Positions 6,612 to 15,054 of a stretch of DNA of 21,120 nucleotides are shown here, in pieces. A model generated the notes under the pieces. It did no database searches and was not told where the DNA came from. It saw only the letters and a program-made list of their open reading frames with translations. The stretch's first letter is position 1. Each line of letters begins with the position of its first letter. The position numbers and the translations under genes are program-made. The DNA is from Desulfobacteraceae bacterium (GTDB lineage: Bacteria; Desulfobacterota; Desulfobacteria; Desulfobacterales; SURF-15), in the NCBI GenBank assembly GCA_003599475.1, contig QZKK01000057.1, positions 1 through 21,120 of the forward strand, in the 5' to 3' direction.

Positions 6612-7618
6612 AGTTCCTTTTGGAAACGATCGATCACTGCCTGACCGATTTGAGGCTCAAACTGTTTATAGACAAGAGGCATCTTTGCCTGAAATGCCGC
6701 CAGTTGTTCGGCTGTCGGCATCGCAATCTCCATGCCGTTGGCTTTGAGTTTGTCGATCACCTCCCTGTTGGATTTCGCAAGGAATTCCCGCTCGTCCTTT
6801 GCAGCCATCTGTGCCGTTGAACGAAGAATTTCCTGATCCGCCGGCGAAATTCCGTTCCACTGCTGCTGGCTGAATATCAGGTAGATGAGATCGAAGGAGT
6901 AGTTGAGTTCTGTTCCGTATTTCTCCACTTCATAGAATTTGGTGCTCAATTTATACACCCACGGCAGTTCCTCCCCGTCGACGGTTCCCTGCTGGAGTGC
7001 GGTGTAGAGTTCTGCGAAATTGACCACCACGGGCTGTGCGCCCAGTGCCTTCCAGGCCTCTACGAGCACTTTGCTTCCGGGGACTCGCAGCTTCAGACCG
7101 GTCAGATCCCCGGGCTTGGCTACCGCCCGTTTCCGATTGGCAAGCTGGCGAAACCCGTTTGAAGCCACTGCGATCGGCTCCAACCGCTTGGCCCTGAGCC
7201 AGGTCATCGTTTCCTGACCCAGCGGTCCATCCATCAATTTGTCGGCTGCTGCGCTCGTCGGTACGATCCATGGCAGCCCCACCACATGGAACCGGGGATC
7301 GATAACCGTAAGGGTGCCTGTCGGCAGGATCGATGCCTGGATAACCCCGGACTGAAGCAGTTCGATTTCTTTCTGCTGGTTTCCTCCGCTGAGTGTACCC
7401 CCCGGGAAAAGATCGAGTTGAATTCTGCCGCCGGTTTTCTCTTTCAGAAGAGATTGCCATGTGAGACCCAGATGATGCCAGGGATCATTGGCAGAAGGAG
7501 CTGCCTGGTAGCTCAAACCGATTTTGATCTCCTTGCCGCCGGCTGCATCGGAAATTTGTGCTGCAATGAAAAAAGCGATCAGCACCCCTGAAAATGCCAA
7601 ACAAGATCTCATTTTCAT
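6608..7618 (-). CDS. dctP: TRAP transporter substrate-binding protein, DctP family
   Basis: This 336-residue periplasmic receptor delivers its ligand to DctQM. Residues 1-25 form a signal peptide ending in QISDA. The family body includes LFPGGTLSGGNQQKEIELLQ and the ligand-arginine motif GLKLRVPGS (R178), which binds the carboxylate of the substrate in characterised DctP proteins. In the following motif, where many relatives have D-G-x-E-N-P, this protein has DGEELPW. An asparagine often near the ligand is therefore replaced by leucine, which suggests a less usual ligand. AGGAGG lies 6 bases before the ATG, a strong ribosome-binding site. A REP-like palindrome separates it from the M24 gene upstream. 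Confidence 0.93.
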   Translation of the reverse strand: MKMRSCLAFSGVLIAFFIAAQISDAAGGKEIKIGLSYQAAPSANDPWHHLGLTWQSLLKEKTGGRIQLDLFPGGTLSGGNQQKEIELLQSGVIQASILPTGTLTVIDPRFHVVGLPWIVPTSAAADKLMDGPLGQETMTWLRAKRLEPIAVASNGFRQLANRKRAVAKPGDLTGLKLRVPGSKVLVEAWKALGAQPVVVNFAELYTALQQGTVDGEELPWVYKLSTKFYEVEKYGTELNYSFDLIYLIFSQQQWNGISPADQEILRSTAQMAAKDEREFLAKSNREVIDKLKANGMEIAMPTAEQLAAFQAKMPLVYKQFEPQIGQAVIDRFQKEL

Positions 7619-7632
7619 GACTTGCCTCCTTT

Positions 7633-7677
7633 CCTAACCCCTCCTGCCAAGGGAGGGGAATTTGTAGATGGGCACTA
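7633..7677. repeat. REP-like palindromic element, copy 1
   Basis: This GC-rich hairpin pairs CCCCTCC with GGAGGGG and is followed by GAATTTGTAGATGGGCACTA. It closely resembles 14977-15021, which carries CCTAGCCCCTCCCACCAAGA and ends in GGACACTA. It lies between the M24 gene and dctP, just upstream of the dctP ribosome-binding site. It could act as an attenuating or mRNA-stabilising hairpin between the two parts of the operon, or be a neutral genome-wide repeat. Confidence 0.55.
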
Positions 7678-7732
7678 GACGAAATAGCTGACTTGAAGCC
7701 GGGACTCCCCTCGAGTTCGGCTGATCGATCGA

Positions 7733-8881
7733 TTACCGGATGACAGGAATATCTTCCTCCGCAATGCGGCTCCGAGAGATCACTTCCGCACCGTCTTGCC
7801 GAACCAGTACCAGCTCCTCAAGGTGGTATCGTTCACGGTCCTCCTCGACATAGATCAGTTCCGCGCAAAGCGCCATATCGGAGCGGATAGGGGATCGGTT
7901 TCCTGCTGAAAGAATCGGCCATTCGTGAACGCTAAGCCCTATGCCGTGGCCGACGTGCGGTGCGTCGAACCTCAGCTTGGCACTGTGAAAATCCGACGAG
8001 ACGGCATCGAAAAGCTCACCTGCGGTCCTGCCGGGTCGAATTCTACCGATATGATCGTCCAGAATACGACGGAGGGTCCTGTAAACATGCCTTTGCCGGG
8101 GCGACGGCTCCTCTACGCAGGCGGTCTTGGCAAGGTCTGAAGCCCAGCCGTCGAAAAAGCCTCCCATATCAAACCGCAGGATCTCTCCGGGAGCAAGGGG
8201 AGTACTGGAAGGGGCGGCATGGGCGGCAACCCCTCGCCTCCCGCCTCCGAGTATGAGGAATGCGATCGTCTCGGCGCCCTCGCTTATAAGCGCTTGCCGA
8301 AGCTCAACTGCAAGCTCTTTCTCTGTCCAGCCAACCCGGAACGCATCCAGGGCTTTCCATTCGGCGCAATCCGTGGATACAGCCGCCTCGCGCAAAGCTT
8401 GCACTTCCCCACCGCTCTTAACGGCACGAAGCTCTGCAACCAGGGCTGTGGCGTTATCAAACCTGGCATTCGGCAATTTTCGCACCAGTTCCTGAAACAG
8501 ATGGGCGGATATGCCCTCCAGATCGACGCCGATCCGAGCCTTGGAAAGCTTTGCATTCGCAACCGCTTTGGCGAGCAGTGAAACCGCCGCCTCTGCTTTA
8601 CCCCGGTAGAGCAGCCGGTCTGAGATGACGGATCGTTCCCGCAAGAATTCTTCTTCGATGGCGGCTGCAATCAGCAACGGGGATCCGTCTTGGGGCCATA
8701 AAACGATGGCAGGTCTTTCGGGAAGGAGTTTTCTGACAGGATTGTAGGCCCCTGAAAGATACACGGCGTTTTCGGGAGCCGCGGCGATCAGCGCATCGAG
8801 CTTCGCCAGCTTGAGTGCCTCGCCGAGTCGATTGCTCCGGAACTCCATCGACTCGCTAAAGGAATTCTGACCGACAATCAC
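7733..8881 (-). CDS. M24-family metallopeptidase (Xaa-Pro aminopeptidase/creatinase-like)
   Basis: This 382-residue cytoplasmic enzyme has the two-domain layout of prolidases and creatinases. The N-terminal creatinase-type domain (about residues 13-150) includes LDALIAAAPENAVYLSGAYN. The pita-bread catalytic domain follows. Its dinuclear metal ligands can be placed at D238 (RFDMGG), D249 (SDLAKT), H312 (GHGIGLSVHE), and glutamates in CAELIYVEED and HLEELVLV. The conserved substrate histidine is H221. Translation probably starts at GTG with GAGG 8 bases upstream; an ATG 11 codons in is an alternative. It is divergent from the GntR gene and upstream of dctP in the same direction, so it likely belongs to the same catabolic unit. 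The substrate could be a peptide or another C-N bond compound. Confidence 0.87.
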   Translation of the reverse strand: MIVGQNSFSESMEFRSNRLGEALKLAKLDALIAAAPENAVYLSGAYNPVRKLLPERPAIVLWPQDGSPLLIAAAIEEEFLRERSVISDRLLYRGKAEAAVSLLAKAVANAKLSKARIGVDLEGISAHLFQELVRKLPNARFDNATALVAELRAVKSGGEVQALREAAVSTDCAEWKALDAFRVGWTEKELAVELRQALISEGAETIAFLILGGGRRGVAAHAAPSSTPLAPGEILRFDMGGFFDGWASDLAKTACVEEPSPRQRHVYRTLRRILDDHIGRIRPGRTAGELFDAVSSDFHSAKLRFDAPHVGHGIGLSVHEWPILSAGNRSPIRSDMALCAELIYVEEDRERYHLEELVLVRQDGAEVISRSRIAEEDIPVIR

Positions 8882-9280
8882 GTTCAGACCCTCGCTGCAA
8901 CAGGTTCATCCGTTTTACCACATCCTCTGATGGCAACCGATGAACTCCGCTCAATTCAAGTGCTCACAAGCTCCTGATCCGAGTGGAATTGCTCAAGGCT
9001 AAATAGCAGGAAACGCCTTTGAACGTCAAGGCCAAACGCGAACTGCAACCCGGCAGCGAACCGGGTTCCGAAAAGTCGCCGTCATGATCGGCATTGCCTG
9101 CCGATCCGTTTGGAATCCTGCGCCGCTTGAAAATCTCTGGAGATCAGGGGGGCCGCCTCGAACCTGCGGAAGCCGCGCCCGAACGGCGTTTTGAGCCCGA
9201 CCGGGCGGATTTAAAAATGCTTTCGCTTCCAAAATGATCATAGTATAGGCAGTACTCTATCGGAGGATGGAGTATTTTAG
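8882..9280. other. Divergent intergenic region between the M24 gene and the GntR regulator
   Basis: About 400 bases hold no gene that I can support; a 71-codon minus-strand frame here has no family resemblance. The region should contain promoters for both flanking genes. Close to the GntR start are a Shine-Dalgarno-like GGAG 8 bases before the ATG and a weak inverted repeat, TACTC (9253-9257) with GAGTA (9270-9274), a possible autoregulatory site. No clear sigma-70 box pair could be fixed. Confidence 0.4.
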
Positions 9281-10057
9281 ATGAAAATCGACTCGGATTT
9301 CTACTCGCGCTTCGGCAAAGCCGGGGGGCAGGGGATAACCAAGTATGCCAGACTGAGGCTTACGATCCTAAACGCCATTGAAAGTGGCCATTGGGCCCCC
9401 GGAGACAAGCTTCCGACGGAACTCGAATTTACCAAAATGACACCCTATGGATTGGGTACGGTCCAGCGTGCGCTCAACGAATTGACCCATGAGGGGATCA
9501 TCGTGCGGCAGCAGGGGCATGGTTCTTTTGTGGCCCGCCCGCGAAAATCCATGGCGCTGCCGTGGCATTGCCGTTTTCTGGACGACAGCGGCACCGATTT
9601 CCTGCCGATCTTCCCGAAGGTGCTCTATAAGGCGAAAATCACGGAATATGGGCCATGGTCGCCGTTTCTGGACCAGAAGGGGGATAACATCATCCGGATC
9701 GACAGGCGCATCAGCATCAATCATGAGTTCAACGTATTCAGCAGGATCTACATAAACGCCGATAGATTCGGAAGCATTCTCGACAAGCCGGCATCGGAAC
9801 TGGAAAGCGCCAACCTGAAAATGGTATTGAAGCAAAACTTCAATTTGCCCATCACCGTTGTTTCCCAGGATCTGCTGATGGTCCGGTTTCCGGCCGACAT
9901 CTGCAGCGAAATCGGGGTCAAGCGGGGAACCACCGGGATCCATCTGGATGCCGTGGCTAGTGCGGGGCGCACCGTACACCTGTACTATCAGGAGTGGTTC
10001 ATCCCTCCCACCCGCAGGAAGTTGAGGATCGTCGAGAACTCAACGATCCCCGATTGA
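9281..10057 (+). CDS. GntR-family transcriptional regulator (HutC/UTRA type)
   Basis: This 258-residue regulator has an N-terminal winged helix-turn-helix (about residues 18-88). The motif includes IESGHWAPGDKLPTELEF, then GLGTVQRALNELTHEGI and the wing VRQQGHGSFVARP, all typical of GntR proteins. The C-terminal part (about 110-250) has the length and strand pattern of a UTRA ligand-binding domain, ending with VHLYYQEWFIPP. It is divergent from the M24-TRAP-amidohydrolase genes and convergent with the TTT operon. By the usual rule for GntR regulators it most likely controls the divergent cluster, with the imported compound as effector; this is inferred from position only. Confidence 0.87.
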   Translation: MKIDSDFYSRFGKAGGQGITKYARLRLTILNAIESGHWAPGDKLPTELEFTKMTPYGLGTVQRALNELTHEGIIVRQQGHGSFVARPRKSMALPWHCRFLDDSGTDFLPIFPKVLYKAKITEYGPWSPFLDQKGDNIIRIDRRISINHEFNVFSRIYINADRFGSILDKPASELESANLKMVLKQNFNLPITVVSQDLLMVRFPADICSEIGVKRGTTGIHLDAVASAGRTVHLYYQEWFIPPTRRKLRIVENSTIPD

Positions 10058-10104
10058 CTCATTCAACCTTCCTCCTTGGCTGAGGGTGCCGTTTGGGGCC
10101 AGGA

Positions 10105-11823
10105 TCAGACCTTGAATTCTTCGATCCCCTTTGCGGCCTTTCCGCCGGGCAAAACCACAGGCTCTAGGATCGCCTCGCTGTGCAGCGCCCAGGGCAAGAT
10201 CACCGATGAATGGCCTCCCCTTCCACCGGCTACGACGATCTCGATATCCTTCGGTTCTCTGGTGACCGGCATCGGGTGGCGTTTCGCAAACGAGGCCGGG
10301 CGAACCGGCACAAGCCCTCTGTTTCTGACCATGGGTACCGGGTGAAAGGCGTAGGTGTGGATATGTTGGCGGATTTTATCCTTGTCCCAGCCGTCCCGCG
10401 CAAGCAGCCACGCGTGGTCCCGGGTGACGACCACGACGAGAGGTCCCGGCATAAACGAGTTGTTTGAACCCAAAGTCGTGCTGGAATCGACGATGCCGTC
10501 GAGCAGATCCTCCGCCGTCATGCTCAGAAAGTCGATGATGTCGTGGGGCGGCTCCGCCTTCAGCACGTAAACGGTCGTTGTCTCATCGTCGTACCGCTCG
10601 GAATTGACCGTCTGCCAGGGGGTCAGCTCCGGGTCCTCGCAGAAGCAGTAGGTGATTTCGGCCTGGGAGGAGATGCAGGCAAGATCCGCATGCCCCGGAA
10701 CGGACCGGCAGGTATTGATCAGCACCAGGTTTGTCGCACGTCCGATGGTCATGTTGGCGGGAAATCCCGGCCCGATGCAGCCGGCCCTGCCGTGGAGCCC
10801 GACTTCTCTGGCCAAAGGCCCGCTGACGAGCACCAGGTTGCCGCCCGGGTGAGAAGTGGTGACCGATTGCAGGAAGTTGTATTTTTTATTGGACATGGCC
10901 TTGAATGCGGTAATCAGGATCGGCATCGCCTGCGGTTTGCAGCCTGCCATCACGGCACAGACGGCGATGTCTTTGACGGTGATATCCTTTCCGCTCGGCC
11001 CGATACCTTCGGCAATCGGCATCTGCGGGTCGAACGGACAGTAGGACATCATTTTCTCCAGACGCTTCGGGGTCGGCGGGATGACCGGCAGACCGTCTCC
11101 AAGGTGAAGATCGTTGAAAAGATCGACAATCTCCTCCAGCCCGGCGGCCGGTTCCGAGAAATCGACCTTTTTGAAATCGATTCTGCCGGCTGTATCCAGA
11201 AGCCCGCTTTCCGCCGGAACAACCGCATCCAGCCTGTAATCGAGAGCCGCCCGCGTTCCGATTCTGTCGGCAGGAAGGGTGAGCGCCTCGTAGATGCCTT
11301 TCATCTGCTCGTCTACTTTTTGCGAGATTTCTTCTTTGGTGCTCCCCTGGTACATATCGATCGAGCAGATGCACAGATGCCCCGCACGATAGAAGGCAAC
11401 GGCTTTCACCAGATCGGTCCCGGGCGGTGCCGTGATGTAGAGGCTTGGGATACCGAGCTCTTCCATGGCAATCGTCATGATGGCCGTCGCCGGGCTTGTG
11501 CCCATATCCCCCAGGGCCAGTAGAGCCGCAACCGGTTTATAGTCCGAGGCAAGCCTCCGGGCGAAGTCCTTCAGATCCTGGTTTGTCTTTCCCCGGACCG
11601 TTTCCAGGTGGTCGACCGTATGGACGATTCCTTCTTCCGCAAACTTTTCTTTGATCCGATGATACACCTGGATATAGTTGCAGAATCCCAGTTTGGTATT
11701 GTCGAAGAAAAGGACAGGCCCTCTGCGCAGATCGTCCATGCTCGCCCGTGGGGCCAGCTGAATCATGGGGCGCTCCTGTCTGCCGCGGGGGTCCAAAATC
11801 GGGTTCAATCGGATATCCTCCAT
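10105..11823 (-). CDS. Two-part UGSC-family-like protein lacking the redox motif, associated with a TTT carrier
   Basis: This 572-residue protein has no signal peptide. The first ~190 residues resemble the UGSC (selenoprotein-related) family: an N-terminal PMIQLAPRASMDDLRRGPVL, then FFDNTKLG, and a Rossmann-like block LLALGDMGTSPATAIMTIAM followed by EELGIPS. In that family the residues after G-D are U/C-G-S-C; here they are M107-G-T-S110, so both selenocysteine/cysteine positions appear replaced. From about residue 208 a second domain begins with LFNDLHLGDGLPVIPPTPKR, a phrase I recall from separate proteins of unknown function found with such genes. It contains several conserved-looking cysteines (AVCAVMAGCKPQ, GRAGCIGPGFPANMTIGRA). 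The gene follows tctC by 18 bases, so it probably handles the carrier's substrate. The reaction is unknown. Confidence 0.65.
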   Translation of the reverse strand: MEDIRLNPILDPRGRQERPMIQLAPRASMDDLRRGPVLFFDNTKLGFCNYIQVYHRIKEKFAEEGIVHTVDHLETVRGKTNQDLKDFARRLASDYKPVAALLALGDMGTSPATAIMTIAMEELGIPSLYITAPPGTDLVKAVAFYRAGHLCICSIDMYQGSTKEEISQKVDEQMKGIYEALTLPADRIGTRAALDYRLDAVVPAESGLLDTAGRIDFKKVDFSEPAAGLEEIVDLFNDLHLGDGLPVIPPTPKRLEKMMSYCPFDPQMPIAEGIGPSGKDITVKDIAVCAVMAGCKPQAMPILITAFKAMSNKKYNFLQSVTTSHPGGNLVLVSGPLAREVGLHGRAGCIGPGFPANMTIGRATNLVLINTCRSVPGHADLACISSQAEITYCFCEDPELTPWQTVNSERYDDETTTVYVLKAEPPHDIIDFLSMTAEDLLDGIVDSSTTLGSNNSFMPGPLVVVVTRDHAWLLARDGWDKDKIRQHIHTYAFHPVPMVRNRGLVPVRPASFAKRHPMPVTREPKDIEIVVAGGRGGHSSVILPWALHSEAILEPVVLPGGKAAKGIEEFKV

Positions 11824-11841
11824 CGCTCTTTGATCTCCTGA

Positions 11842-12819
11842 TTATTTGTCGATGTATTTGGCCTTGGTTTCATGGAAAAGGGCAAGCTCCGCCCGGATCT
11901 GTTTTTCAAAGTCAGGACCCGGAATCCAGACCGGGGCGAAACCGAATTTTTCACAAAAATTTTTGAAGGCTTCGCTCTTAGCCGCTTTTTCGACGATCGC
12001 CGAAAGCCTGTCTCTGACCTCTTTCGGTGTCTCCTTGGGCACGAAGATCCCCCGGGTGATGCCGATTTCGACGGGGATGCCGATATCCTTCAACGTCTTT
12101 GTGTTGCGGAGCGGCTCATAGTTGATTTTATCCAGGGGCATGCCGCTTCCAAGCACCTCGATCAGACCCCCTTTCACCTCGGCCAGCATCACGGGGGCAT
12201 GGATGATTCCTGCATCGACCTGGTTTCCGATCAGCGCCTTGACCAGGTCCGCACCCCCGGAATAGGGGATGATTCTGAAATCGATTCCGGTAATCCCCTT
12301 GATGGCAGCGGCCATGATCATCTGCGCACCGGCAGGCCCCGCGGTTCCGACCGTCAGATTGCCCGGATCGGCTTTGGCTTTGGCAAGAAAGCCCTGCATG
12401 TCTTTGTAGCCCCGGTCCTTGTGGGACAAAATCCAGGTGGGGCTGGTGAAAAAGCCTCCGATATAGGCAAGATCGTCCAGAGTAAAGGGGACCTTGGTAA
12501 AGGTAAGGACGGCGGTCATGTCGGTTGTGCCGTTCATCAGCAGGGTATAGCCGTCCGGTTTGCTGTTTGCCACTTTTACCGTGCCGGTCACCCCTCCGGC
12601 ACCCGAGATATTATCCACGACCACGGCTTCTTTGACGACCGGTTTCATGGCCTCTGCAATTCCGCGGCCGATCGAGTCCGTACCCCCTCCGGCGGCCCAC
12701 GGGATCACCATATGGATCGTTTTTGCGGGATATTCATCCGCATGGGCGGGAGCCGTCAGTAGAATCAGGCCGAGGCAGAGAGAAAAAAGCGCTGAAAAGA
12801 AACGACGATTTTTTTTCAT
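11842..12819 (-). CDS. tctC: TTT-family substrate-binding protein (TctC/Bug)
   Basis: This 325-residue periplasmic receptor belongs to a tripartite tricarboxylate transporter. Residues 1-27 form a signal peptide (ending APAHA). The mature protein opens with YPAKTIHMVIPWAAGGGTDS, the hallmark first ligand loop of Bug proteins. The second loop region is LTVGTAGPAGAQMIMAAAI. AGGAG lies 7 bases before the ATG, and the start overlaps the tctA stop. The ligand class is normally a carboxylate; nothing here fixes which one. Its neighbours are the two membrane subunits and the UGSC-like protein. Confidence 0.94.
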   Translation of the reverse strand: MKKNRRFFSALFSLCLGLILLTAPAHADEYPAKTIHMVIPWAAGGGTDSIGRGIAEAMKPVVKEAVVVDNISGAGGVTGTVKVANSKPDGYTLLMNGTTDMTAVLTFTKVPFTLDDLAYIGGFFTSPTWILSHKDRGYKDMQGFLAKAKADPGNLTVGTAGPAGAQMIMAAAIKGITGIDFRIIPYSGGADLVKALIGNQVDAGIIHAPVMLAEVKGGLIEVLGSGMPLDKINYEPLRNTKTLKDIGIPVEIGITRGIFVPKETPKEVRDRLSAIVEKAAKSEAFKNFCEKFGFAPVWIPGPDFEKQIRAELALFHETKAKYIDK

Positions 12820-14342
12820 TTCGATTCTCCTTTTTGGGGGGATGTGGGGGATGCAATCGCTCTTCCGGGTTTTGCACTGATTTCCTTATGGATTTCCCAT
12901 GCCAGAAGAAAGAGGATGGCAGCGATCATGACGACCCGCGGCCAGGTTGCGACGAAAGTGGCCCAGTCGTTTTTGGAAAGCGCAAGCGCCAGCCGGAAGT
13001 TCTGCTCGACGATAGGGCCCAGGATGATGCCGAGGACCACGGTGACCACGGGAAACTTGCGGGATTCGAAGATGTAGCCGACGATTCCGAAAATGATCGC
13101 GATAAAAACCGGAAAGGTCGTATTCATGGTCAGGTACGCACCGAGTGTGGCAAATACCAGGATGAACGGAAACAGCCAGGAGCGGTCGTACCGGAGGATC
13201 AGAACGAAGTATTTGATCGCCTGCCACGAAATGAGGAACATGAAAAGGGTTGAAACCAACAGCCCCGCCAGGATCCCGTAAACGATGTCGCTGCTGTTTT
13301 TCATGAGCATGACACCCGGTTCCAGCCCGTGCAGGATCATCGCACCCAGCATGATGGCGGTAGAACCGTCTCCCGGTATGCCCAGAGAGAGCATGGGGAT
13401 CATCGTGCCGCCGCAATTTGCATTGTTTGTGGCTTCAGGGGTCAGGACTCCTTCGGCGATTCCGGTACCGAAGGCCTCCGGTGTTTTCGATTTGTTCTTG
13501 ACCGTCGCATAGGAGATCCAGGGGGAAACCTCCGCACCGATACCCGGAATGGCCCCGATGCCGGTACCGTAGAGCGCGCCGATTACGATGCACTGCCATC
13601 GCGCGGCCAGATCCTTCCATTTCGGAAGCGACTGGGAAAAGTCGGATGCGGCCAGCCGGGTGGACCGGCCGATCATTTTGATATCGCTCATCACGACCGC
13701 GATTCCGAAGAAACCGACCAGCGCGGCGGCGAAGGGAACCCCGGACATGAGATTATAGGAGCCGAATGTGAACCGGGGGGTGGTCTGGATGGGGTCAAGC
13801 CCGACGGTCGCGATCAGAAGCCCCAGCACCACTCCGATCAGCCCGCGCAGCGTCGACCCGCGGACAAACGCAGAGACCATGACCAGGCCGAGTATCCCGA
13901 TTAAGGCGATATCGGCGTTGCTCGATTTCACCGCAATCGAAGACAAAAGCGGCACGCAGGTGACCGCAAGGAACCAACCGAATATGCCGCCGAAGGTCGA
14001 TCCCATGGTCGCATACCCGAGCGCAAGACCGGCCTGACCGCGCTGCGCCATGGGATATCCGTCCAGCGCGGTGCAGGCCCCGGCCGGTGTACCGGGGGTG
14101 CGCAGCAGAATCGCCGGAAAGGACCCTCCGAGCTTGCTCCCCACATACACCCCGATGATCATCAACAGGGCGGCCAGCGTGTCCATCGAATAGGTGAGCG
14201 GAAGCAGGACGATGATGGCCATCGGCGAGCTCAACCCCGGCAGGGCGCCGACCAGGATTCCCAGGCCGGTTCCGATAAAGAGGAGGAACAGATTGAACGG
14301 CTCGATGACGCTTCCGAACCCGCCGATTAGCCCCTCGATCAT
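12816..14342 (-). CDS. tctA: TTT-family large membrane subunit (TctA)
   Basis: This 508-residue permease has the usual ~12 hydrophobic segments. The glycine-rich motif GTGLGILVGALPGLSSPMAI near the N-terminus is diagnostic. Other family phrases are GSKLGGSFPAILLRTPGTPA and GVLTPEATNNANCGGTMIPM followed by LSLGIPGDGSTAIMLGAM. A ribosome-binding site, AGGAG, lies 7 bases before the ATG. The gap to the tctB stop is 63 bases and carries a small 13-base tandem repeat (ATCTCCGA twice). The length is standard. Confidence 0.96.
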   Translation of the reverse strand: MIEGLIGGFGSVIEPFNLFLLFIGTGLGILVGALPGLSSPMAIIVLLPLTYSMDTLAALLMIIGVYVGSKLGGSFPAILLRTPGTPAGACTALDGYPMAQRGQAGLALGYATMGSTFGGIFGWFLAVTCVPLLSSIAVKSSNADIALIGILGLVMVSAFVRGSTLRGLIGVVLGLLIATVGLDPIQTTPRFTFGSYNLMSGVPFAAALVGFFGIAVVMSDIKMIGRSTRLAASDFSQSLPKWKDLAARWQCIVIGALYGTGIGAIPGIGAEVSPWISYATVKNKSKTPEAFGTGIAEGVLTPEATNNANCGGTMIPMLSLGIPGDGSTAIMLGAMILHGLEPGVMLMKNSSDIVYGILAGLLVSTLFMFLISWQAIKYFVLILRYDRSWLFPFILVFATLGAYLTMNTTFPVFIAIIFGIVGYIFESRKFPVVTVVLGIILGPIVEQNFRLALALSKNDWATFVATWPRVVMIAAILFLLAWEIHKEISAKPGRAIASPTSPQKGESK

Positions 14343-14405
14343 GATGCAGCTCCTGGTGCAGCCCCTGCGGTTGTCATCCGGCCAGATCTCCGACCAAATC
14401 TCCGA

Positions 14406-14906
14406 TCAGATCGGCAGATTGAGGATATAGATAAAAAGGAAATAAAACAGCACGCCGCCGGCGACCGATACTGCGGCGATGTGCCTGATGGACCGCTGCC
14501 CGTATAAAAGGAACAATCCCGCCAAGAAAAGAACGGTCAGAATGAAAAAGTGGACATACTCCAGCGCCAGCACATAACAGAGAAGGATGCTCAGCGTTGC
14601 CCATGTCCGAACAAAAACCGTCTTTCGGGATACCGTTCCATCCGGCTTCGCTTTTTGAGGACCGGCCTCTTCATCCGGCCGCACCCTCGATCGATCCGCC
14701 CGCAGCGCAAGGATTGTTTTAAAAACAAAAATGGCAACCAGCAGGATCAGCAGCCACGCATAAATCGTCGGCATCGTCGCATAGGTCAGGCTCGCCGCAC
14801 TGTCTATGCGGGTGCCCTCTTCGGCGGTTCGGATCGTAATCAGCGCGATCAGCCCGACGAGCAGAAGCCCGATCCCCAGCACCAGATCCTTTACCTTCTC
14901 TGCCAT
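14406..14906 (-). CDS. tctB: TTT-family small membrane subunit (TctB)
   Basis: This 166-residue protein has four predicted membrane segments, the first in VLGIGLLLVGLIALI and the last in SVAGGVLFYFLFIYILNLPI. This is the layout of the poorly conserved TctB subunit. A charged loop separates segments two and three (RADRSRVRPDEEAGPQKAK). It is the first gene of the operon, with GAGGGTGG shortly before the ATG. Identification rests on membrane pattern, length and position before tctA. Confidence 0.88.
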   Translation of the reverse strand: MAEKVKDLVLGIGLLLVGLIALITIRTAEEGTRIDSAASLTYATMPTIYAWLLILLVAIFVFKTILALRADRSRVRPDEEAGPQKAKPDGTVSRKTVFVRTWATLSILLCYVLALEYVHFFILTVLFLAGLFLLYGQRSIRHIAAVSVAGGVLFYFLFIYILNLPI

Positions 14907-14970
14907 AGGGCCACCCTCGTGTTTGGAGAGCCTATTGGAGTTTTCCAGGCTGTCGGCATACCGGCCTAAC

Positions 14971-15021
14971 TAGTGTCCTAGCCCCTCCCACCAAGAGAGG
15001 GAATTTAATGGATGGACACTA
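14971..15021. repeat. REP/MITE-like palindromic element, copy 2, with 8-bp terminal inverted repeats
   Basis: This 51-base element is bounded by TAGTGTCC and GGACACTA, perfect inverted ends. Inside is an imperfect hairpin (CCCCTCCCACCAAGAGAGGG) and an AT stretch. The inner part matches copy 1 upstream of dctP at roughly 80 percent by eye. It lies in the leader between the predicted tctB promoter and the gene. The inverted ends make a small non-autonomous mobile element or a REP unit plausible. Confidence 0.55.
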
Positions 15022-15054
15022 ACTATATAACTATATAGTATTTTGCGTTGTCAA
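15022..15054 (-). promoter_or_regulatory. Candidate promoter/operator of the tctB-tctA-tctC operon
   Basis: On the minus strand a perfect TTGACA (15054-15049) is followed by an AT-rich segment containing ACTATATAGT, a perfect 10-base palindrome, and then a second TATATAGT copy. The -10 would be TTATAT or TATATA at 18-19 base spacing. The repeated TATATAGT over the -10 region looks like a repressor site. A loosely similar ATACTAT occurs (reverse strand) upstream of the GntR gene, a weak hint that this regulator could bind both. Confidence 0.45.

Noticed and set aside
9026..9241. Minus-strand frame of 71 codons in the divergent M24/GntR gap
   Set aside because: There is no ribosome-binding site, no family resemblance and low-complexity composition. 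Best left as intergenic.
11490..11515. Possible selenocysteine codon in the UGSC-like motif
   Set aside because: The codon at the selenocysteine position reads ATG (Met), not TGA, and no stop interrupts the frame, so no recoding is needed.
10543..11523. Long plus-strand open frame (326 codons) opposite the UGSC-like gene
   Set aside because: It is the complement of a gene with clear family motifs and good codon use. The frame has no recognisable domain and is a shadow from high GC content.
11872..12762. Plus-strand open frame of 296 codons opposite tctC
   Set aside because: It is antisense to a well-supported periplasmic binding protein, and its composition (many D, G, H, F) is typical of a reverse-frame artefact.
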